Below, piece after piece: positions 27,284 to 37,285 of a stretch of 64,000 nt of DNA (position 1 is the stretch's first letter; every line of letters begins with the position of its first letter). Origin of the DNA: Pseudomonadota bacterium. Its GTDB lineage: Bacteria > Pseudomonadota > Gammaproteobacteria > Burkholderiales > Methylophilaceae. The stretch is taken from the NCBI GenBank assembly GCA_029563075.1, contig JAKQTN010000044.1, positions 40,570 through 104,569 on the forward strand, written 5' to 3'. Both the position numbers and the translations under genes were made by a program. The notes below the pieces were generated by a model. It was given only the letters and a program-made list of their open reading frames with translations, ran no database searches and was not told the origin of the DNA.

Positions 27284-27296
27284 ATATTTTCTCTGT

Positions 27297-28118
27297 TTAT
27301 TGAATGGCAGCGACGACCTTCAAAGCTTCTACCGTCGCTTTTACATCATGCACCCGCAGTATTTTAGCGCCTTTTTGAGCTACGATCACGGAAGCCGCGA
27401 TACTGGCGTAAAGCCGCGCATCAACATCGTTACCCGTAACCTGCCCCAACACCGATTTGCGCGATAAGCCCACCAACAACGGTTGGCCTAATGTGGCAAA
27501 ACTTTCGAGCTGTTGAATTAAAGTAATGTTATGTTCGCGTGTTTTGCCAAAACCAAAACCTGGGTCAAGCACAATACGTGATGCCTGAATACCCGCATGG
27601 ATACTGGCTTGCAGGCGCATCTTTAGAAAGAACTTTATGTCGTTGACGACATCATCATAGTGCGGATTATTCTGCATGGTCTGCGGCGTGCCTTGCATGT
27701 GCATTAAACACACGCCAGCGTCTGATTTCGCCACAGCATCAAGCGCGCCTTCTTCCTGCAGCGCACGCACGTCATTCACGATAGAAGCGCCTGCCGCAAT
27801 GGCGGCTTGCATCACTTGCGGCTTGTAGGTGTCGATTGAAAGCGGAATATTTATTTGGCCAACCAAACTCTCAATCACAGGAATCACGCGATCCAACTCT
27901 TCTTGCAGGCTCACGGGGGTGGCATTGGGGCGCGTGGATTCGCCACCAATATCAAGAATGTCTGCTCCCTCACTTGCCAGTTTTAACGCATGTTCTATAG
28001 CCAGATTTGTCGCAGCAAATTTGCCGCCATCAGAGAAAGAATCAGGCGTGACATTGACAATACCCATCACGCGCGGCGTTGTTAAATCAAGCTGGAATTT
28101 TCCACAGTCAAATATCAT
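27297..28118 (-). CDS. folP: Dihydropteroate synthase
   Basis: Condenses p-aminobenzoate with the pterin pyrophosphate in folate synthesis; target of sulfonamides. Motifs [46 protein letters not shown] and [11 protein letters not shown] are conserved over 273 residues. The ATG directly abuts the T-run of the ftsH terminator, so no Shine-Dalgarno can be recognised and the ribosome site lies inside the hairpin. Confidence 0.96.
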   Translation of the reverse strand: MIFDCGKFQLDLTTPRVMGIVNVTPDSFSDGGKFAATNLAIEHALKLASEGADILDIGGESTRPNATPVSLQEELDRVIPVIESLVGQINIPLSIDTYKPQVMQAAIAAGASIVNDVRALQEEGALDAVAKSDAGVCLMHMQGTPQTMQNNPHYDDVVNDIKFFLKMRLQASIHAGIQASRIVLDPGFGFGKTREHNITLIQQLESFATLGQPLLVGLSRKSVLGQVTGNDVDARLYASIAASVIVAQKGAKILRVHDVKATVEALKVVAAIQ

Positions 28119-28145
28119 AAAAAAGGGCTGAAATAATCAGCCCTT
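28119..28145 (-). terminator. Terminator or attenuator between ftsH and folP
   Basis: Minus-strand stem AAGGGCTGA / TCAGCCCTT with loop TTATT, followed by six T residues that run straight into the folP ATG. As a terminator it would end ftsH transcripts. Its placement means folP expression depends on readthrough and on opening of this hairpin. Confidence 0.85.
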
Positions 28146-28165
28146 ATTCTAACATCTTTAGACCA

Positions 28166-30064
28166 TTAGCCTTTAGTCGCAGGCTGCGGCGCTGGTGTTC
28201 CAGTGCCAGAAGAAGCACCGGAACTGCCGCCGCTTTGTGGCTTAACAGGCGTTTGACGCGGCTTAGGCTCGCGCACTGGGTTGCCTGCCATAATATCGTT
28301 AATCTGGTCGGCATCGATGGTTTCATACTCCATCAAAGCGGCAGCCATGGCTTCAACCTTGTCGCGATTGGCTTCCAGCAATTTACGTGCAATCGCATAT
28401 TGCTCATCCAGAATACGGCGTATTTCTGCGTCCACTTTCTGCTGTGTGGCTTCCGATATGGTCTTAGAACTCATGCTGCCAAAGAACGAGTCTTGCTCAT
28501 CGCCCGCGTACACCATTGTGCCTAGCGCATCACTCATACCGTACTTAGTTACCATCGCTCGCGCAAGTTTGGTCGCGCGCTCAAAGTCATTAGAAGCGCC
28601 TGTGGACATTTGATTCATAAAAATCTCTTCAGCAATACGTCCGCCAAAAAGTATGGAAATCTCTTCCAGCATCTTGTCTTTGTAATTGCTGATGCGATCA
28701 AACTCCGGCAATTGCCATGTGAGCCCCAGCGCCCAGCCACGCGGCATAATCGTCACTTTATGCACAGGGTCAGCCTTAGGCAAGAGCTTGGCAACAACAG
28801 CATGGCCTGATTCGTGATAGGCCGTGTTGCGGCGCTCTTCTTCACGCATCACCATCGATTTTCGCTCAGGACCCATGAAGATTTTATCTTTCGCATCTTC
28901 AAAATCTTCCATATCTACCGTGCGCTTGTTACGGCGCGCCGCAAATAAAGCGGCTTCATTCACCAGATTGGCTAAATCTGCACCGCTGAAACCTGGCGTA
29001 CCGCGCGCGATAATATCCGCCTTTACATCCGGGTCAATCGGCACTTTGCGCATGTGCACCATCAAAATCTGCTCACGGCCTTTGATATCAGGCAACCCGA
29101 CCATTACCTGACGGTCAAAACGACCAGGACGCAACAGCGCTTTGTCCAGCACATCGGCTCTATTGGTTGCCGCGATGATAATCACCCCGGAGCTGGCCTC
29201 AAAACCGTCCATTTCAACCAGTAACTGGTTCAACGTTTGCTCGCGCTCGTCATTGCCACCGCCGGTACCGGCACCGCGGCTACGGCCAACCGCGTCAATT
29301 TCATCAATAAAAATAATGCAGGGCGAGTTCTTTTTAGCCGTTTCAAACATGTCGCGCACACGTGCAGCGCCCACGCCTACAAACATTTCCACAAAGTCCG
29401 AGCCGGAAATTGAGAAGAACGGTACTTTTGCCTCGCCTGCAATCGCACGCGCAAGCAAGGTTTTACCGGTGCCTGGCGGGCCTACCAGCAATACTCCGCG
29501 CGGGATACGGCCGCCCAGTTTTTGAAATTTTGTTGGCTCTTTCAAGAAGTCGACCAGTTCGGTGACTTCTTCTTTGGCTTCGTCACAGCCTGCCACATCA
29601 GCAAACGTAGTTTGATTTGAGCTTTCATCCAACTGGCGCGCTTTGCTCTTGCCAAATGAAAATGGCCCGCCGCCCTTGCCGCCGCCCTGCATCTGGCGCA
29701 TAAAGAAAATCCATACACCGATGAGTAAAATCATCGGGAACCATGACATGAATATCTCCAGCAGCACAGAACGCTGTTGCTCTGGCTTGGCTTCTACCTT
29801 CACGTTATATTTTAGCAAATCATTCACCATCCACAGGTCGCCCGGCGCATAGGTGCTAAAATCTCTATTGTCCTGCGTCTTGCCGCGCACCACATGGCCA
29901 TCAATCTCGACGCTCGCGATGCGGCCATCTTTGGCTTCTTGCATAAATTGCGAGTAAGGCACAGAGATTTCTGACTTGCTTTTCCCCGTAAACTGGTTAA
30001 ATACAGTCATCAGCACGAGGGCAACAACCAGCCAGATTGCGATACTTTTTGCGATATTATTCAA
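28166..30064 (-). CDS. ftsH: ATP-dependent membrane zinc protease FtsH
   Basis: Membrane-anchored AAA+ protease that degrades unstable and misassembled proteins. Two N-terminal helices (about 8-25 and 105-123) flank a periplasmic domain. Walker [18 protein letters not shown], Walker B IIFIDEID, the second region of homology around [20 protein letters not shown] and the zinc site HESGHA are all present. The tail is Pro/Gly/Ser-rich. Length of 632 is typical. Confidence 0.98.
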   Translation of the reverse strand: MNNIAKSIAIWLVVALVLMTVFNQFTGKSKSEISVPYSQFMQEAKDGRIASVEIDGHVVRGKTQDNRDFSTYAPGDLWMVNDLLKYNVKVEAKPEQQRSVLLEIFMSWFPMILLIGVWIFFMRQMQGGGKGGGPFSFGKSKARQLDESSNQTTFADVAGCDEAKEEVTELVDFLKEPTKFQKLGGRIPRGVLLVGPPGTGKTLLARAIAGEAKVPFFSISGSDFVEMFVGVGAARVRDMFETAKKNSPCIIFIDEIDAVGRSRGAGTGGGNDEREQTLNQLLVEMDGFEASSGVIIIAATNRADVLDKALLRPGRFDRQVMVGLPDIKGREQILMVHMRKVPIDPDVKADIIARGTPGFSGADLANLVNEAALFAARRNKRTVDMEDFEDAKDKIFMGPERKSMVMREEERRNTAYHESGHAVVAKLLPKADPVHKVTIMPRGWALGLTWQLPEFDRISNYKDKMLEEISILFGGRIAEEIFMNQMSTGASNDFERATKLARAMVTKYGMSDALGTMVYAGDEQDSFFGSMSSKTISEATQQKVDAEIRRILDEQYAIARKLLEANRDKVEAMAAALMEYETIDADQINDIMAGNPVREPKPRQTPVKPQSGGSSGASSGTGTPAPQPATKG

Positions 30065-30167
30065 TTCCCATCCTTAACCTATAACAAGGTTTATCAATTT
30101 TATACCTAATTAACAGCGTTTGTTGCCCAATCAGAGCGGCTTAACTATATTTATTTATGTTTTAGAT

Positions 30168-30785
30168 TTATTTACGTTTTAAGCCCAGCAAGTACACCTC
30201 ACTGCTGCGATCCCTTGAAGCCTTTGGTTTACGCGTCACCACTTTTTCAAATTGCGGGCGCATTGATTTAGCGATCTCATCAAAACCTGAACCAATGAAC
30301 ACTTTGACTAGAAAATTGCCGCCCGGTTTCAGCCAGTGGCAACTAAATTCCAGCGCAAGCTCGGTTAAATAGGCAGCACCTGCCTGGTCAACATCTTTAA
30401 CACCACTGATATTGGGTGCCATATCTGCAATTACAAGGTCTACCGGTTTATTGTTCAGCTTTTCTTCCAGCTGCTTTAACACGGCTTCTTCACGAAAATC
30501 GCCTTGAATAAACTCAACGCCAGGAATAGCCTGCATGTCGAGAATATCCAGCGCAATGACTTTGCCCTGACCTTTCAGGCGCTGCACCGCTACCTGCGAC
30601 CAACTGCCTGGCGTTGAACCTAAGTCTACAATGGTCATGCCGGGTTTGATCAGCTTGTCCTTGTCATCAATCTCGATCAGCTTGTAAGCCGCGCGGGCTC
30701 TATAGCCTTCTTTCTGGGCGCGTTTTACAAACTCGTCGTTCAGATGTTCCTGCATCCAGGCTTTGCTGGTACGCGTCGGTTTCAT
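30168..30785 (-). CDS. rlmE: 23S rRNA 2'-O-ribose methyltransferase RlmE
   Basis: SAM-dependent enzyme methylating U2552 of 23S rRNA in the assembling large subunit. Motif I is [12 protein letters not shown], with [13 protein letters not shown] and the basic N terminus [29 protein letters not shown]. The open frame extends to 30839, but the conserved N terminus starts [11 protein letters not shown] at 30785, leaving 48 bp to the divergent yhbY start. The rlmE-ftsH order is conserved across proteobacteria. Confidence 0.95.
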   Translation of the reverse strand: MKPTRTSKAWMQEHLNDEFVKRAQKEGYRARAAYKLIEIDDKDKLIKPGMTIVDLGSTPGSWSQVAVQRLKGQGKVIALDILDMQAIPGVEFIQGDFREEAVLKQLEEKLNNKPVDLVIADMAPNISGVKDVDQAGAAYLTELALEFSCHWLKPGGNFLVKVFIGSGFDEIAKSMRPQFEKVVTRKPKASRDRSSEVYLLGLKRK

Positions 30786-30833
30786 AGGCTTATGGATTTC
30801 ATGATAAAATGGCGTTTTGACAGTGAGTATGCA

Positions 30834-31142
30834 ATGCAATTAAAACCTAAACAAATCAGCCATTTACGCGGCATAGCCCATAGTTTAAGCCCTGTTGTGA
30901 TGATAGGCAACAACGGACTCACTGAAAGTGTGATAAAAGAAATTGAGCTTAACCTGAACGCGCATGAGCTGATTAAAATTCAAGTCGCAGGCGATGACCG
31001 CGAAGCGCGTAAAACCATGTATGCAGAAATTTGCAGCAAAACTAACGCAACGCCGGTACATCACATTGGCAAGCAGCTGGTGATTTACCGCGCCAGCGCC
31101 ACGGTGAAGGAATCTGCCAAAATCAACATTCCAAAACTCTGA
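30834..31142 (+). CDS. yhbY: Ribosome-associated RNA-binding protein YhbY (CRM domain)
   Basis: Small CRS1/YhbY-domain protein associated with pre-50S particles. The frame is open from 30744, but the family N terminus [18 protein letters not shown] begins at the ATG at 30834, preceded by GTGAG. The [25 protein letters not shown] stretch holds the GxxG RNA-binding loop. It is 102 residues, divergent from rlmE as in many proteobacteria, and converges on the DUF4149 gene with a 4-bp gap. Confidence 0.94.
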   Translation: MQLKPKQISHLRGIAHSLSPVVMIGNNGLTESVIKEIELNLNAHELIKIQVAGDDREARKTMYAEICSKTNATPVHHIGKQLVIYRASATVKESAKINIPKL

Positions 31143-31146
31143 CTGG

Positions 31147-31584
31147 TTAGCGGGCTTTAAGCACAAGCACAAAACCCAGCAAGCATTCCAGCAGATACGC
31201 CACGCTGGCAATGCCGTGCCAGTTTCTAAACCGATCGGCAAATACGCTCTGCATCACATCGTTTGGCAGCGCATCGGTTTTAAGTTGCGCCAGCAAGGGC
31301 TGAATGCCGAAATGGCCAGCCAGCACCAGCAATAGCATCACGAATACCGCCCAAAAGAAGCCTTGTTTAAGCGCGCCCGTGCCGTAATCAAGCAGGCGTT
31401 GTATCAGTAAATAAAGCGCGCTCGCAATGCCAATGTAACTCACTATGTTAAATAATTTCCCCGCAAGGCTGCCGGCGAGCTGTTTATCCTGCAGCGTATC
31501 AAACAGCACATAGGCGGTCAGGCCGGTCATCCATAACGCACCCACCCAGAAGGTAACGACAATAAGATTTAAGCGGTTAAGCAT
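31147..31584 (-). CDS. DUF4149 family membrane protein
   Basis: 145 residues with four hydrophobic helices (NLIVVTFWVGALWMTGLTAY; IVSYIGIASALYLLIQRLL; FFWAVFVMLLLVLAGHFGI; VAYLLECLLGFVLVL). An AGHFGIQP segment and HGIASVAY resemble DUF4149 proteins encoded beside greA in betaproteobacteria. Function is unknown. It starts 18 bp after the greA stop and is likely cotranscribed with it. Confidence 0.75.
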   Translation of the reverse strand: MLNRLNLIVVTFWVGALWMTGLTAYVLFDTLQDKQLAGSLAGKLFNIVSYIGIASALYLLIQRLLDYGTGALKQGFFWAVFVMLLLVLAGHFGIQPLLAQLKTDALPNDVMQSVFADRFRNWHGIASVAYLLECLLGFVLVLKAR

Positions 31585-31602
31585 TTTGATGTATTAACAC
31601 TT

Positions 31603-32085
31603 TTAAATATAAAGTACATCAAGCACTTCAATCTCTTTAATTCCGCCAGGGGCAGCCACTTCGGCTATCTCGCCCGCAGATTTGCCAATGAGCGCGCGCG
31701 CAATGGGCGAGCTTACAGAGATTTTACCTGCCTTGATATCCGCTTCGTCATCGCCGACAATTTGATAGGTTTTGTTGTCGCCTGAATCCAGATCTTCAAT
31801 GTTCACAGTTGCGCCAAACACCACGCGGCCTTCAGCATTCAGTGTTTTTGGGTCAATGATTTGCAAGTTGGAAAGCTTTGACTCCAACTCCGCAATGCGC
31901 CCCTCAATAAAGCTTTGTTTTTCTTTGGCTGCTTCGTACTCTGCATTTTCAGATAAATCGCCCTGCGCGCGTGCCTCCGCAATTGCCTGAATGACATGAG
32001 GTCTATCAGTGCTGCGCAGGCGTTGCAGCTCTTCTTTGAGCAACTCTGCACCTTTAATTGTCACTGGAATTTGATTTACTGCCAT
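31603..32085 (-). CDS. greA: Transcription elongation factor GreA
   Basis: Rescues backtracked RNA polymerase by stimulating transcript cleavage. The N-terminal coiled coil (about 10-75, with the acidic tip around [11 protein letters not shown]) and the C-terminal FKBP-like domain ([38 protein letters not shown]) are clear. The frame opens at 32130, but the ATG at 32085 has an AGAGG seven bases upstream and gives the normal 160 residues. A hairpin separates it from carB. Confidence 0.96.
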   Translation of the reverse strand: MAVNQIPVTIKGAELLKEELQRLRSTDRPHVIQAIAEARAQGDLSENAEYEAAKEKQSFIEGRIAELESKLSNLQIIDPKTLNAEGRVVFGATVNIEDLDSGDNKTYQIVGDDEADIKAGKISVSSPIARALIGKSAGEIAEVAAPGGIKEIEVLDVLYI

Positions 32086-32121
32086 ATTGCAACCTCTTAT
32101 AAAAAATAAACCACGCTTTAT

Positions 32122-32155
32122 AAAAAACAAACCACACTCGACTCGAGCGTGGTTT
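32122..32155 (-). terminator. Hairpin between carB and greA
   Basis: Minus-strand stem AAACCACGCTCG / CGAGTGTGGTTT (12 pairs including one G-U), loop AGT, followed by G and six T residues: a good intrinsic terminator 20 bp after the carB stop. Part of the arm (AAACCACGCT) recurs in the + strand at 32108-32117. Confidence 0.82.
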
Positions 32156-32174
32156 TAATAGTACAAAGTGTATT

Positions 32175-35100
32175 TTAAGAAAGCTTTTTATGCAAGTCTT
32201 GAATGGACTCGACATTCAACTCTTGCATGTGCGCCATACCGATACATGCTGCCTTGGCGCCGGCCAGCGTAGTGTAATACGTCACCTTATTCTGCAGCGC
32301 ACTGCGGCGGATTTCGTATGAATCAGCCACGGCTTTTTTATCTTCCGTGACATTTACAATAAAACTGATTTCATTGTTTTTAATCATATCCACCACATGC
32401 GGACGGCCTTCAGCCACTTTATTCACCGGGGTTACGGTCAGGCCATTTTCCGTGAGCGCTTTTGCGGTACCTTTAGTCGCCACCAACGTAAAGCCGAGTT
32501 TTGCCAGATCCTGTGCAATATCCACAACTTTCTGGTGATCCTCATTGCGCACGCTGATAAAGGCACGACCACCTTTTGGCAGCGTAGCCGATGCGCCCAG
32601 CTGCGACTTCACGAACGCTTCCGCAAACGTCGCGCCTACACCCATGACTTCGCCGGTAGACTTCATCTCCGGGCCTAAAATCGTATCCACACCGGGTAAT
32701 TTTATGAACGGGAATACCGCTTCCTTCACCGAGTAATAAGGCGGAATCACTTCTTTTGTGACGCCTTGTGATTTCAGGCTTTGTCCCGCCATGCAACGCG
32801 CGGCGATTTTGGCCAGTTGCAAGCCGCAGGCTTTTGAAACAAATGGCACTGTTCTTGAGGCCCTAGGATTCACTTCAAGCACATAGACCGTTCCGCCCTG
32901 AATCGCAAATTGCACGTTCATCAAACCTTTAACACCTAAAGCCTTAGCCATCTGCACCGTTTGCACACGCAATACATCCTGCAGCTCCTTGCTGAGACTA
33001 TAAGGCGGCAATGAACAGGCAGAATCGCCGGAATGCACGCCCGCTTGCTCCACGTGCTGCATGATGCCGCCAATCAGCACGTCTTCACCATCGCTCAGCG
33101 CATCCACATCCACTTCGACCGCATCGTTCAAAAAGCGGTCAAGCAGCACCGGGGATTCGTTCGACACTTTCACCGCTTCGCGCATATAACGCTCTAATTG
33201 TGACTGCTCATGCACGATCTCCATGGCGCGGCCACCCAATACATAGCTTGGCCTTACTACTAGAGGATAACCAATTTCATCCGCAGCTCGAAGCGCTTCT
33301 TCAGGTGCGCGCGCAGTGCGGTTTGGCGGCTGCTTAAGTCCCAAATCATGCAGCATCTGTTGAAAGCGCTCTCGGTCTTCTGCACGGTCAATCGCATCCG
33401 GCGTTGTACCAATAATGGGCACACCCGCTTTCTCCAGATCACGTGCCAATTTGAGTGGCGTTTGGCCACCGTACTGCACGATCACACCAACCGGCTTCTC
33501 GATGTGGACGATTTCCAGCACATCTTCCAGCGTCACAGGCTCAAAATACAAACGGTCAGAGGTATCATAATCCGTCGAAACCGTTTCCGGGTTACAGTTG
33601 ACCATAATGGTTTCGTAACCGTCATCGCGCATCGCAAATGCCGCATGCACACAGCAATAATCAAACTCAATGCCCTGGCCAATCCGATTGGGCCCGCCGC
33701 CCAGCACCATGATTTTTTTCTTATCACTTGGCGCAGCCTCACACTCTTCTTCATAGCTGGAATACATATAGGCGGTATTCGTGGCAAACTCTGCCGCGCA
33801 AGTATCCACGCGCTTATACACAGGACGCACATTCAGGGCCTGGCGATAAGCACGTACCGCGTGCTGATCCGTGTCCAGTAACTTGGCCAGGCGCCTGTCC
33901 GAGAAGCCACGACGCTTGAGCTGGAACAGTGCATCTTTACTGAGGTCCGCAATATGCTTGCCGCTCAGCGCTGCTTCGCGGTCGATCATGTCTTTGATTT
34001 GCGCCAGGAACCAGGGATCAATTTTCGAAATATCGAATGCCTGCTCAATTGTCATACCGCATCTAAAGGCATCGCCCAGATACCATATGCGTTCAGGACC
34101 CGGCTCTCCCAATTCCTTAGTGATCCGGTCCAAATCTGTCGTAATCGGATCCAAGCCATCTACGCCCACTTCCAGACCGCGCAGTGCTTTTTGGAATGAC
34201 TCTTGGAAGGTACGTCCGATTGCCATCACCTCGCCCACCGACTTCATTTGCGTGGTCAAGCGCGAATCGGCTTGCGGGAATTTCTCGAAGGCAAAACGCG
34301 GCACTTTTGTGACGACGTAGTCGATGCTCGGCTCAAATGAAGCCGGTGTCGCGCCACCGGTAATCTCGTTTTTTAATTCGTCTAGCGTAAAGCCCACCGC
34401 CAGTTTGGCAGCCACCTTGGCAATCGGAAAGCCCGTTGCCTTAGACGCCAGTGCCGATGAGCGCGACACGCGCGGATTCATTTCAATCACAATCATGCGG
34501 CCATCGACCGGATTAATGGCAAACTGCACGTTAGAGCCGCCTGTATCCACACCGATCTCGCGTAATACCGCCAGGCTGGCGTTACGCATGATCTGGTATT
34601 CTTTATCGGTAAGCGTTTGTGCTGGCGCAACGGTAATACTGTCACCGGTATGCACGCCCATCGGGTCTAGGTTTTCGATTGAGCAGATAATGATGCAGTT
34701 ATCCGCTTTGTCGCGTACCACCTCCATCTCGTACTCTTTCCAACCAAGCATGGATTCTTCAATCAGCAACTCATTGGTTGGCGAGGCATCCAACCCACGC
34801 TCGCAAATCGCGATGAACTCTTCGCGATTATAGGCAATGCCACCGCCGCTGCCACCCATGGTGAACGATGGACGGATAATGGCTGGGTAACCAATACTGG
34901 CTTGCACTTGCAAGGCTTCTTCCAAACTATGTGCGATAGAAGAGCGTGCCGAACCCAAGCCAATTTTGGTCATGGCTTCTTTGAATTTCTGGCGGTCTTC
35001 TGCTTTATCAATCGCTTCTTTTGAGGCGCCGATCAGTTCTACGTTATATTTGGCCAGAACACCGTGCTTATCCAAATCCAAAGCACAATTGAGCGCAGTT

Positions 35101-35378
35101 TGGCCGCCCATGGTCGGCAGCAAGGCATCCGGCTTTTCTTTTTCGATTATCTTCTCGACCACCTGCCAGGTAATCGGCTCGATGTAGGTAGCATCCGCCA
35201 TCTCAGGGTCGGTCATGATGGTGGCCGGATTGGAATTTACCAGAATGACGCGATAACCTTCTTCTCGCAAGGCTTTGCAGGCTTGGGCGCCAGAGTAATC
35301 AAACTCGCAGGCTTGACCGATCACAATCGGGCCTGCGCCAATAATTAAAATGCTTTTAATATCAGTGCGCTTAGCCAT
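32175..35378 (-). CDS. carB: Carbamoyl-phosphate synthase large subunit
   Basis: Makes carbamoyl phosphate for arginine and pyrimidines. Two homologous ATP-grasp halves are visible ([22 protein letters not shown] at the N terminus, [20 protein letters not shown] in the middle), followed by the allosteric domain (about 930-1067, [19 protein letters not shown]). Length of 1067 is standard. Its ATG shares one base with the carA TAA stop, so the subunits are translationally coupled. Confidence 0.98.
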   Translation of the reverse strand: MAKRTDIKSILIIGAGPIVIGQACEFDYSGAQACKALREEGYRVILVNSNPATIMTDPEMADATYIEPITWQVVEKIIEKEKPDALLPTMGGQTALNCALDLDKHGVLAKYNVELIGASKEAIDKAEDRQKFKEAMTKIGLGSARSSIAHSLEEALQVQASIGYPAIIRPSFTMGGSGGGIAYNREEFIAICERGLDASPTNELLIEESMLGWKEYEMEVVRDKADNCIIICSIENLDPMGVHTGDSITVAPAQTLTDKEYQIMRNASLAVLREIGVDTGGSNVQFAINPVDGRMIVIEMNPRVSRSSALASKATGFPIAKVAAKLAVGFTLDELKNEITGGATPASFEPSIDYVVTKVPRFAFEKFPQADSRLTTQMKSVGEVMAIGRTFQESFQKALRGLEVGVDGLDPITTDLDRITKELGEPGPERIWYLGDAFRCGMTIEQAFDISKIDPWFLAQIKDMIDREAALSGKHIADLSKDALFQLKRRGFSDRRLAKLLDTDQHAVRAYRQALNVRPVYKRVDTCAAEFATNTAYMYSSYEEECEAAPSDKKKIMVLGGGPNRIGQGIEFDYCCVHAAFAMRDDGYETIMVNCNPETVSTDYDTSDRLYFEPVTLEDVLEIVHIEKPVGVIVQYGGQTPLKLARDLEKAGVPIIGTTPDAIDRAEDRERFQQMLHDLGLKQPPNRTARAPEEALRAADEIGYPLVVRPSYVLGGRAMEIVHEQSQLERYMREAVKVSNESPVLLDRFLNDAVEVDVDALSDGEDVLIGGIMQHVEQAGVHSGDSACSLPPYSLSKELQDVLRVQTVQMAKALGVKGLMNVQFAIQGGTVYVLEVNPRASRTVPFVSKACGLQLAKIAARCMAGQSLKSQGVTKEVIPPYYSVKEAVFPFIKLPGVDTILGPEMKSTGEVMGVGATFAEAFVKSQLGASATLPKGGRAFISVRNEDHQKVVDIAQDLAKLGFTLVATKGTAKALTENGLTVTPVNKVAEGRPHVVDMIKNNEISFIVNVTEDKKAVADSYEIRRSALQNKVTYYTTLAGAKAACIGMAHMQELNVESIQDLHKKLS

Positions 35379-36514
35379 TAGCCAGCCTTCCTTTCCTGCA
35401 TCATGCTAATGAAGCGATCAAACAAATAACTCATTTCATGCGGCCCTGGGCTAGCCTCTGGGTGGCCTTGAAAACTGAATGCGGGTTTATCGGTACGGGC
35501 AATGCCTTGTAAACTGCCGTCAAACAAGGACACATGCGTCACCTTCACATTTGAAGGTAAAGTTTTGGAGTCTGCCGAAAAACCATGGTTCTGGCTGGTG
35601 ATATATACACGCTTGGTTTCCACATCCTGCACCGGATGGTTGGCACCGTGATGGCCAAACTTCATTTTCATGGTTTTAGCGCCACTTGCCAACGCCAGCA
35701 ATTGATGCCCCAGACAAATGCCAAAAGTTGGGATGCCCGTTTCTACCAGCGCTTTAATTGCGTTAATGGCGTAATCACAAGGTTCGGGATCGCCAGGGCC
35801 ATTCGATAAAAAGATGCCGTCCGGTTTATAACTTAAAGCATCTTCGGCTGTAGCCTGTGCCGGCAACACAGTCACTTTGCAGCCACGCGAAACCAGCATA
35901 CGCAGAATGTTACGCTTCACACCGTAATCAAATGCGACCACGTGAAATTGAGAATTTGCAGGTTTAACATAACCTTTGCCTAAGGCCCATTCGCCATCGC
36001 TAAATTCGTAAGCGGTTTTACAACTCACAACCTTGGCTAAATCCATGCCTGCTAAGCCGGGAAAAGCTTTTGCCAGCTCCAGCGCTTTAGATTCGCTGAC
36101 GTCTCCCGCCATGATGCAGCCAGCCTGTGCGCCTTTTTCACGCAAGATGCGCGTGAGCTTGCGCGTGTCAATATCCGCGATTGCCACCACGTTATTTTGT
36201 GTCAAATAGTCCGGGAGTGTTTGTTGGCTGCGGAAATTGCTTTCCAGTAAAGGCAAGTCGCGAATAATCAAGCCCGCCGCATAGACCTTTCCAGATTCGA
36301 CATCCTCAGCATTGGTACCATAATTACCAATGTGCGGATAAGTCAGCGTTACGATTTGTTCGGCATAGGAAGGATCGGTAAGGATTTCCTGGTAGCCCGT
36401 CATCGAAGTGTTAAACACCACTTCACCGACTGTGTGACCTGAAGCACCTATTGAAACACCATGAAAAACAGTTCCATCTGCTAATACTAAAACGGCTGGA
36501 ATTGTTTTTGACAC
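35378..36514 (-). CDS. carA: Carbamoyl-phosphate synthase small subunit (glutaminase)
   Basis: Class I glutamine amidotransferase that passes ammonia to CarB. The nucleophile elbow is [10 protein letters not shown], and the catalytic His-Glu pair is in [13 protein letters not shown]. The frame opens at an ATG at 36535, but a GTG at 36514 ([16 protein letters not shown]) has a perfect AAGGAG six bases upstream and matches the family N terminus, so it is chosen. Confidence 0.95.
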   Translation of the reverse strand: MSKTIPAVLVLADGTVFHGVSIGASGHTVGEVVFNTSMTGYQEILTDPSYAEQIVTLTYPHIGNYGTNAEDVESGKVYAAGLIIRDLPLLESNFRSQQTLPDYLTQNNVVAIADIDTRKLTRILREKGAQAGCIMAGDVSESKALELAKAFPGLAGMDLAKVVSCKTAYEFSDGEWALGKGYVKPANSQFHVVAFDYGVKRNILRMLVSRGCKVTVLPAQATAEDALSYKPDGIFLSNGPGDPEPCDYAINAIKALVETGIPTFGICLGHQLLALASGAKTMKMKFGHHGANHPVQDVETKRVYITSQNHGFSADSKTLPSNVKVTHVSLFDGSLQGIARTDKPAFSFQGHPEASPGPHEMSYLFDRFISMMQERKAG

Positions 36515-36583
36515 CTTAAGCTCCTTAAATTTCATGACGGTACAACTTTGGCATCTACTAAAGCCATCAGAAGTAGATGTGCA

Positions 36584-36616
36584 AAACGGGAGGAGCTTTT
36601 TGGACTCTTCCCGTTT
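36584..36616 (-). terminator. Hairpin between the DUF2238 gene and carA
   Basis: Minus-strand stem AAACGGGAAGAG / CTCCTCCCGTTT (one G-U pair), loop TCCAAAAAG, followed by a four-T tract. It lies 30 bp after the DUF2238 stop and about 70 bp before the carA start, so it is either a weak terminator of the upstream gene or part of the carA leader. Confidence 0.65.
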
Positions 36617-36646
36617 CAGAATTGCCGAATTATAGCGGAGTTTAGC

Positions 36647-37261
36647 CTATGTTTCAAGCTGACGAAGTTGCTTATCATGCAATCTTACCAAGAGGATTTG
36701 TGCAGAAATCGCGCCTACAAAAGCCAAAAACATGTCCCACTGTGTATCCCAGATATCGCCTTGCGTTGCCAGAAACGCCACCGCGTCACTGCCGGAAGCC
36801 CGCGCCACCCACCATTCCAGAAATTCGTAAAAGGCGCTTATTGCGAGGCTAACACAGGTGACCAAAAAAAACAGCCATGTGCCCTGCATCACCACTTGCT
36901 TGCGCAGCAAAATCTCGCGCGCAATCATGGCTGGCACAAAACCTTGCGCCACATGCCCCACACGGTCGTAATAATTTCTGTCTAAATGAAACGTATCGCG
37001 CAGCCAGTTAAAAAGCGGCACCTCGGCATAGGTGTAATGTCCGCCCACCATCAGAATAACCGCATGCAGCAAAATCAGCAGGTACACCAACTTAGTAAGC
37101 GGAAATTGTTTGTACGTAAAAAGCAAAATCGGCAATGCGACAATAGCGGGAAACACCTCCAAAAACCACGTGAAATAATCATGCGGGCGAATGGCCGACC
37201 AAATAAACACAAGAACGAAACTAGTAACTAATATTGATAAATAACGGCAATTGTTCATCAA
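36647..37261 (-). CDS. DUF2238 family membrane protein (copy 1)
   Basis: 204 residues, about six helices, related to YjdF-type DUF2238 proteins of unknown function. Signature segments are GGHYTYAEVP, LDRNYYDRVGHVAQGFVPA, FYEFLEWW and ATQGDIWDTQWDMFLAFVGA: conserved His, Arg, Glu and Asp residues set in membrane helices. The gene at 44064-44675 is a clear paralogue with the same motifs. It follows mgtA by 24 bp and is probably cotranscribed with it. Confidence 0.85.
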   Translation of the reverse strand: MMNNCRYLSILVTSFVLVFIWSAIRPHDYFTWFLEVFPAIVALPILLFTYKQFPLTKLVYLLILLHAVILMVGGHYTYAEVPLFNWLRDTFHLDRNYYDRVGHVAQGFVPAMIAREILLRKQVVMQGTWLFFLVTCVSLAISAFYEFLEWWVARASGSDAVAFLATQGDIWDTQWDMFLAFVGAISAQILLVRLHDKQLRQLET

Positions 37262-37285
37262 ACCTCCTTCAAGGCTTACATTCTA

